From: Priapulus caudatus
Taxonomy: Eukaryota > Priapulida > Priapulimorpha > Priapulimorphida > Priapulidae
Reading direction: 5' to 3'
DNA: 26,629 nt
NCBI RefSeq assembly: GCF_000485595.1
Contig: NW_014577448.1
Location: forward strand, 1 to 26,629
The notes under the pieces were generated by a model, which saw only the letters and a program-made list of their open reading frames with translations, searched no databases and had not been told where the DNA came from. The position numbers and the translations under genes are program-made. This document shows positions 20,340-26,629 of the stretch, piece after piece; the first letter of the stretch is position 1, and each line of letters starts with the position of its first letter.

Positions 20340-21413
20340 CATTGGTAGGAATTCTCATAACCTCTGATATCAACTTAGGGACCATCTTCGTAAAATAACC
20401 GCATTCGCCACTTATGTATATATTGTAAATCATCATAAAATGTCATTGCTTGGTGAATGAAAGCATAGCTGACCGCTATGAGGCAGTATCATAAGTATTA
20501 TAAACAGTATAAGTACTATATGTTGTAGGTGAATTTCACTGTTATAAAGAGAACTGCTAATAATGAGGGTTACAGCAGCTCTTGGATCTGGCCGGATAGT
20601 TCCTGGCAGAACCCCAATTTTTCAGAGTTACAGTTTCAGCCAAATTGTCCGTCAGGTCTGAATCTCTACGCGAAAAATATGGCGTATACAGTAGTTGTCC
20701 AGAACTCTAACTTATTCCTAATTTTATTTCCGTTGCAAGAAACATCTTACTGGCAGGCAATTATAGGTTTAGCATTATACTTCTTGCCTAATTGAACTCC
20801 ATGAATATCTAAAATTACCTCTATTAAGGGAGATTTTCTCTTGCACTGAAAGCAGTGTACTCATACACCTAGGAAGCATCTTGTACTTAGAACTTCTAGC
20901 ATAGTCTTTACCTGCCTTGTGCATTGTCATGTTGATTTTCAGTTAAGGTTCCTGTTTCGGTTCCGGCTGGAACTTTAAAATTCAGATCAGAATCAAAAGT
21001 TTTACAGCGTAATAGTAAGGTCTTTTTGGCACAATTACAGGCCTTTAAACTTATATATGGTGGAGTCTTTTGAAATAAGTGTGTGACACTTGACTATCTA
21101 GATGCGACTGAGTGTACTTATTGATGAGATGAAAAATACTGATGAATTTTATTCTGTGTCTGTGCCAAATCCTGATGCATGATTACATCTTGATTGGTCT
21201 GCTGCATCTTTGTGAGTTTAATGTACAAACTGTGTCAGGTTGAAGAATTTGCTGCTGCCTACTGTGCAGTGTAAATCAAATATAGAGCGTTAGTACTAGA
21301 GCTGCAATGAAATGCCTAATCCACGATACAATATATATCACGATATTTGGGCCATAATACATTATGTATTAAAACATGGTACATAATATGTGCAGTTATT
21401 AAACCTTAGTAAT
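20340..21413. other. Region downstream of the membrane-protein gene
   Basis: Begins with the 3' untranslated region. Two short open frames exist, but neither has splice signals or composition that supports a protein. No repeats seen. Confidence 0.55.
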
Positions 21414-21628
21414 GCTCATAGGGTCTATGTCCTTCAGGGTACTGCCGGAACGTACCCTGGGTACAGTCCGGTATACCGGAACGTACCCTGGTAACTATCT
21501 GATATGGTTAGGGTTAGGGAGTAGGCGTAAGCGACTCCCTAGACTCGTTAGTGGAGTAGGCGAGGTACGGTCCGGCATATTAGATAGTAGGGGCCGGCAG
21601 TACCCTGGGGGACATAGACCCTCTCAGC
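21414..21628. mobile_element. Inverted-end element with TTAGGG repeats, copy 2
   Basis: A shorter sister of the 19000-19292 element in opposite orientation. Ends are GCTCATAGGGTCTATGTCC and GGGGACATAGACCCTCTCAGC; the interior shares TAGGGAGTAGGCG, GACTCGTTAGTGGAGTAGGC and two TTAGGG units (21508-21519). TAGTAAT precedes the left end (21407-21413) and recurs two bases after the right end (21631-21637), the same offset as in copy 1. Confidence 0.8.
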
Positions 21629-21637
21629 TGTAGTAAT

Positions 21638-22210
21638 ACGATTGGCTGAAATACGTAACAATGGTCAATCATCTTTCTGAATACAGCATCTGCACATTCC
21701 TGTTATGTACGTTACTTTTGGGAAACGTTCCATTTCACGGGAATAAAATCAAAATTTGTGGGCAGTGATTAGACCGTGAATATGGCATTGTCAAATCACC
21801 ATGCTCCTTTTATGTAAGACGAAAACATAGACGATACACCCGACTGAGATTTTGACAACATCACAAAGGCAGTAATTTAACATGGAAGGTTAAATTTTAT
21901 TTTAAAGTACCAATTTCCTTTTGGCATATGGTGGTGTATTGATGCTCACATGAATCTGTGTTATGAAGCTGTATCGTGATTTGTAGCCTAGACATTGTAT
22001 CGCGAATAATCAAATCATGATTAATTGTTGCACCACTAGTAGGTAGTGTGCCATATACATATCAGTGACAGTATCTGTCAGAGGTAGGGGACAGTGATTT
22101 AATGGCGAATGCTTCCTAGTAATGTGCTGTGTAACTCGCCGAGTGTGCCGATGCAAGCGACTGGCTACCATTTGGCGAAAAATGTCGCTGGCGGCATGGG
22201 CAGTATTTAC
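21638..22210. other. Intergenic, no gene seen
   Basis: No protein-like frame or clear repeat. The minus-strand extension of the MADF reading frame enters its right edge (to 22116) but loses family character after 22211. Confidence 0.5.
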
Positions 22211-22376
22211 CCGTCATTTCCAGTTGGATCACGACATCTTTATATGCCGCATGTTTCTTAGTGCGATTGCTGTATTTCGGCAGTGTAACGTCAAACAAAA
22301 CCGGCCTCTCCATCCACATATCTAGCAAAATGCTTGCTTTCTCATCACTCCAGCTTGTTGCTGTGAGCGTAGACAT
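22211..22376 (-). CDS. MADF (Myb/SANT-like) domain exon, partial gene
   Basis: The minus-strand frame starting MSTLTATSWSDEKASILL reads like the first two-thirds of a MADF domain: the W-S-D-E-K start, LLDMW, an RPVLFDV segment, then YSNRTKKHAAYKD and an aliphatic helix. These are DNA-binding adaptor domains in animal transcription regulators and in PIF/Harbinger transposon accessory proteins. A donor at 22210-22205 (GTAAAT) follows in frame, after which the reading frame loses family character. The upstream CTACGCTCACAG at 22365-22354 could be an acceptor instead of ATG marking the start. I could not find a convincing partner exon, so this may be one exon of a host gene or a transposon relic. 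Confidence 0.55.
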
Positions 22377-24890
22377 ATTGAAATATCACGTGATGAGATG
22401 GTGCTCGCTGATTGGTCGGACGAAAATTTGTCATCGTTTCAAGTCGCTGCCTACCTGCACACATGCGATTTAGAAGCGATTTCGGAGCGACGAGTTGCTG
22501 AAAATCAAACATGTTTAATTTCTTGTGACTCGTCGCAAGCGACCAGAATCGCAGTCGCACGTTCCCGCAGATCTAGCGATTTCTCATGCGACTCGACTGC
22601 AATTCTAGAATCGTAGCCGAGTCGCATGAACAAGTCGCAAGCCTGCGCGGGGCTTTATCAGCTGTACACAAACTTCAAGAATGCGTCCTTCTGATTTCTC
22701 TTTGAGGTTGTAGTATGGAGCTTTCAGAGCATTCAGGTTCTCTTCAGTGCAAGCAAGAGAAATCCGCTCATTTGTTGATGACGTAACAAGAATAATGCGC
22801 GGCATATACGCAGACTATGCATGTTCCGTGTTTAAGTTGTGATTAATTGTTAAGATTGTTAATTATATCGGTATTACTTGTATTTTATATTGCTATATTT
22901 TTGTATAAAATCCTGTGTCAAACTATAACCTGTTTTTCATTTTACTATGTAGTTACCAACAGATGGCGCCACGAATGTTCCAATGTTTGTGCGACCGGAA
23001 TTTTCAATGTGGCTACCGTCTAGTAGTAGCAGTATCAACGTGAGGCATTTGTAAAACGCATTTCTTTATTCTAGAATATAAACAGTAAAACGCAGTGAGA
23101 AAGTGGGTGCGCATTTAAAAAAAACTCGCTCTCAAGTGATGTACTAAATCTATAGACGCCCAGTTTGACAGATATTTCGATGTTCTTTATCGGTCGGTCA
23201 CCTTTATATCCTTTTTTACCAACTATCACGATTTTTCTGAATTGAATTTTCATGCTTCGCCTTCTTCGCGCAGATGACAGTAATCTCATCTTGGCATTGT
23301 ACCCATGCAACCCGTATACTGAACTACACTGTATATAGGATAAATATAGGTTTCGCATCTAATGTTCCATTCATACAACGACTACATTCATTCCCGGTCC
23401 GCTAATAGGGTGTACCATTGTGTGACTCGGTACTGTTGGGGGAATAGACTACCTGTTTGTAGATGTTCACATTAGTGCAGATTTGCCTCCGCGGGGGCGG
23501 GACAGTAGTTTTGGGCGAGTCAGCGTGACAGAAACTGCATAGTGTCTGTAAAGCACGCGCGTGCATTTTATAGCAATTAGGTTAGGTTATTAGTTTTACA
23601 ACAAGCCGCTATGTTACACTAAATTCAAGACTACGCAATCCTAATCTCATATAATGTTCTGAGCAGGGTTACGAATTCTGAGTTTATTGATGAGCGTTTC
23701 ATCGTCGTAACAACGCCCAAACCGCGTGCGATGTTAAGCGGCTTATGAAACTAGACATCGGCATAAAAATATTAAACCGCTATACGAGTGCTCGGTGCTG
23801 CGCGCGTGTAACAGGGAACTATAAGCAGTAACGGCATCCCCGCAGAGTATAGATATTATCATGACAGATACAGTCGCAACTACTATAGTGGCTGTATTCT
23901 TCAGGTCGTGCGCACAGCTGGACGATTGACCGTGTATTCTATATATGCGTTCAGGTCGAGCCGCGTTCGCTGGTTTACATGTAAAACTGCGATGACACGA
24001 ATACGCGCGTATCTTTTTAGGTCGCCAGTTTTGTTCGTAATTGTACCATTTGTGTGTGACTCGGACTTGAAACCGGCCACTGTGCGAACGAAATGTGTCT
24101 TACATGCTCGCGGGGTGTTTTTCGTTCTCTCTGTCCGTCGCAAATTCACTTAACTTCTTGCTACGACCAAACCATTGGTTTTAAAGCGCTATAAGCGATC
24201 GAGTGCACTGAATTTAGGTCCATCGCAAATGCCGTAGCAATGAAATGCTAACTAGGCTACCTTGGGCCTGTCTAGAGTTCGTACATTCCTATTGGCAGAT
24301 GTTTATTTGTAGTTGTGTTGCGGCGTTCCCCCCCCCCGTCACATACAGATACCAAGTGCCGCTGGGTGGGTCTCCTCAGTTCGTACATACGTAATTAACA
24401 CTGATACCCCTTTTCGCTTGATCAGGATTCTAACGGTTTAGAGATTGTCATCATCTGGAGAAGTATATATACCTATACTTAAGCCTCCAACATGAACATG
24501 AGTATCGCATATTATGTGATTATGCCTTTAATGACGAGTGAAATCGCGTGGTGACGAGTTTTGTCGTCGGGTTCGCTCTCGGTTCGTCCTCGCGTCCGAC
24601 TGCCCGAGAAAGTTTTGCTATGACAATATATTTCTACATTGTGTGGGCGTATTCACATTTGCAAATTCACGTCTTGCGAATTCATCTGGGAGCAGATTCG
24701 CGCGTGTATTCCACGTGCGTGTATTTTGGACTTGAGCCAACCCTATACGAAAAGGACTGACGCAGATTTTGATCTTTCCGCGGGTAAATACCGAATTGTG
24801 GGCTTTGAGTAAAATCGGCACCAAGACAAAATCCTTGACATCAAAATTGTCACATACATATATACTCTTCAGGATCTTCGTCGTCACGCC
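22377..24890. other. Gene-poor stretch
   Basis: Between 22485 and 22640 the words GCGAC and GTCGC recur in both orientations with AGTCGCA, which suggests a decayed inverted-repeat element. The rest has a few moderate open frames on both strands without splice logic or recognisable residues. An ambiguous C-run (CCCCCCCC) lies at about 24329-24337. Confidence 0.5.
22957..22972 (+). promoter_or_regulatory. Second candidate CTCF-binding site
   Basis: CCAACAGATGGCGCCA fits the CTCF consensus at all but one core position, on the opposite strand from the 5394-5407 site. Motif evidence only. Confidence 0.35.
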
Positions 24891-24904
24891 GATCAAAGGC
24901 TGAC

Positions 24905-25260
24905 CGTGCACGCACGCACTCGCGCACGCACGCACGCACACACCCACACACATAATACAAAACACTTGCGCGCGTCTGCTTACAAAGGCAACGTCGAGAT
25001 CCCCCGCCCGCGGCCATCTCCTCCGCCCTCTCTTCGCGTCGGCTCCACTCCCCGCCGCACCGCGCGGACACGCCTCGTCGGCTTGTCTCCTACGGGGCGG
25101 GCGAAGAGAATGACTCGTTTCGACTCATCCTCTAACAGGTTTCTGTGTTGCACGCACGCCTCGGGCGGCAATCGTCTAAGAAGGAGCACGAAGGGCGAGC
25201 GCGTCTGTAGCGACATGCGGGCGCTAGCAAACACGTTTACGAGGACGTCATGCCGATGAT
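24905..25260 (-). promoter_or_regulatory. CpG-rich block, possible promoter
   Basis: CpG and GC are far denser here than elsewhere in the window, after a (GCAC)n/(CA)n run at about 24908-24951. The minus strand has an ATG in good context (GAGGAGATGGCC, 25017-25015) with a GTAAGC donor about 34 bp downstream; a first coding exon is possible, but there is nothing to confirm it. Confidence 0.35.
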
Positions 25261-25599
25261 GCGAATGCAGGAATGTGAGCTGCTGTCGGGGTGGTTACGT
25301 TTCATTATTATTTACGTCGTGTTGTTGTATGCGGGCCGGTATAGATGTATGCACATAGCTGTAGGCGAACATTAGTCGTAGCTGATAGTTGTTATTCCAA
25401 GAAGTCTGTGGGATCGTGATTCGGTTAGGTGCGCGCGCGTTCGTGGGATGATGATTCTGGAAAGAGGATGTTAGATGGAACTGTTCTAAGTTCTATGATA
25501 TTGATGGTAAATAATAATCCCGCTGTAAAACACGCTACGACCCGCTAGAGGCGTTCGTGCGTGCGTGGATCGGAAGAGCGGCATGTATTGTGTGTGTGC

Positions 25600-25615
25600 G
25601 TGTGTGTAAGATGTG

Positions 25616-25647
<32 letters not shown>

Positions 25648-25692
25648 TGCGTGCTGTGTGTGTGTGTGTGTGTTGCGTGCGCGCGCGCGTGT
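25600..25692. repeat. (GT)n/(GTGC)n microsatellite
   Basis: TGTG runs alternate with GTGC tetramers and a GCGCGC core, mostly 25610-25690. The His/Thr- and Cys/Val-rich frames here are translated repeat. Confidence 0.9.
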
Positions 25693-25857
25693 ATGCATGT
25701 CTTGTGGTTTTTTTACCAATGAATCACCATATTTTGCTTCGACACACACCGTTCTCACACCTTGGCTGAGATCGTCTTGATACAGTCGAATGATATAATA
25801 TTATCGGGGCGTAACATTAGCCCGATGATTATACACTTAACGCGTTCTGTCTCTTAC

Positions 25858-25901
25858 CTGCGTGCATGACTCATCAGCCAGCTCCCGCCTAGCTGATCCA
25901 T
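25858..25901 (-). CDS. Candidate first coding exon
   Basis: On the minus strand ATGG in GCGTCATGG opens a frame reading MDQLGGSWLMSHAR and runs into a near-ideal donor, CGCAG/GTAAGAG (junction at 25858/25857). Only 14 codons are present and no downstream partner was found, so this is weak. On the plus strand the same region ends in TTTCTGCAG and could instead be an acceptor. Confidence 0.25.
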
Positions 25902-26629
25902 GACGCTGTTTCTGCAGGAGCGGTTACTGAACGCAACATCTCAGACCGAATAGATACGAGATAACAACCCGCTGTAAGAGAATGCACGATATGTGCGACG
26001 TCAACGAATACGAATACGCATTTACAATAAACGATAAACGATTGTTTAAAATTTACAATCATAGAGTATTTGTTTTATTATTATAAATTCGTATTATACA
26101 CTGTATATAACAATTATATGTTACACACTCAGCAATGTATTAGTTTGTTTATAAATCAATTATGATGTCATGTTCGTCAATGAGTCATGAAAAATATCTT
26201 TGAAAACTACACCACTTGTAAGTATCTCCAGGTTAATCGTTTAAAATAAATCCCAATATTTGTCATCGTTTGATTTCGCGATTATATATCTATGTATATC
26301 TATACACAATTATTTTATGTACAATAACTTAATTATCTGTGAAGTTAAAAATACACCAATACAAGACCAGCATCATAATCATATTTTCAGAAGTGTATAA
26401 TATCAAGAGCGTATAAAGAGGTAGGAGCTGATCAATAATACTGCAAAAGAATCGTCAAAATAAAAGCGGGAAAGTTATTAATTCGACTAATACTGCAACA
26501 TGGTTTCAGCATTTCACCGTCTGTACGCTCTCCTTTATACGCTCTGATAAGATATATCTACATTATGCACTCCTGATCTTTAAACAGCCTGTTCTGCTAG
26601 ACATCTAATGACAAATACGACATACGCAT
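25902..26629. other. AT-rich right edge
   Basis: No gene or transposon ends recognised. A plus-strand AATAAA lies at about 26027 after a run that could be the last part of a transcript, but no coding exon supports it. The repeated phrase GTATAAAGAG/CTCCTTTATACGCTC near 26411-26420 and 26528-26543 is a short inverted pair. Confidence 0.45.

Noticed and set aside
20529-20795. 88-codon frame downstream of the membrane-protein gene
   Set aside because: No family character; probably untranslated or intergenic sequence.
22605-22805. 66-codon minus-strand frame near the MADF exon
   Set aside because: It ends in translated GCGAC repeat and does not join the MADF exon in order or phase.
23071-23358. 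95-codon minus-strand frame with a Lys/Arg-rich centre
   Set aside because: No motif I recognise and no flanking splice signals.

Overview
This window reads as nuclear DNA from a marine-invertebrate-like animal. The genes are split by GT-AG introns, the introns are full of small inverted-repeat transposons, there are dinucleotide microsatellites and a satellite array, and both recognisable proteins are animal families. I cannot fix the phylum. Nothing is bacterial: I see no operons, CRISPR arrays, tRNA or rRNA genes.

Layout. 1-4790 is the end of a satellite array with a unit of about 206 bp and about 22 copies, many damaged by single-base insertions that look like uncorrected long-read errors. 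It ends in an (AT)n tract. 4860-5440 is a promoter-side region with a 22-bp-arm palindrome, a 54-bp tandem duplication and a CTCF-like site. 5441-13220 (+) is a seven-exon TMEM41B (stasimon, VTT-domain ER lipid scramblase) gene that I rebuilt exon by exon; all phases agree. Its introns hold at least six small transposons. 17327-14612 (-) is a seven-exon GATD1 (PDDC1, DJ-1/PfpI-like) gene, tail-to-tail with TMEM41B; its first intron holds a foldback element full of GT/GA repeats. 17800-18982 is a near-perfect 1.18-kb foldback transposon with 9-bp target duplications, followed directly by a second inverted-repeat element (19000-19292). That element carries telomere-like CCCTAA repeats and has an inverted sister copy at 21414-21628. 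Between the two copies lies a two-exon gene (19704-20339, +) for a small single-pass membrane protein I do not recognise. The right third (22-26.6 kb) is gene-poor: a minus-strand MADF (Myb/SANT-like) exon, a CpG-rich block and one weak candidate first exon.

The genes do not form a pathway. TMEM41B works in ER lipid transport and autophagosome formation; GATD1 is a soluble DJ-1-superfamily protein without the usual nucleophile cysteine. The unusual part of the window is its inverted-repeat DNA: four or more unrelated families of foldback/MITE elements, several with readable target-site duplications, including two short-element families that share termini but carry different hairpin words inside.
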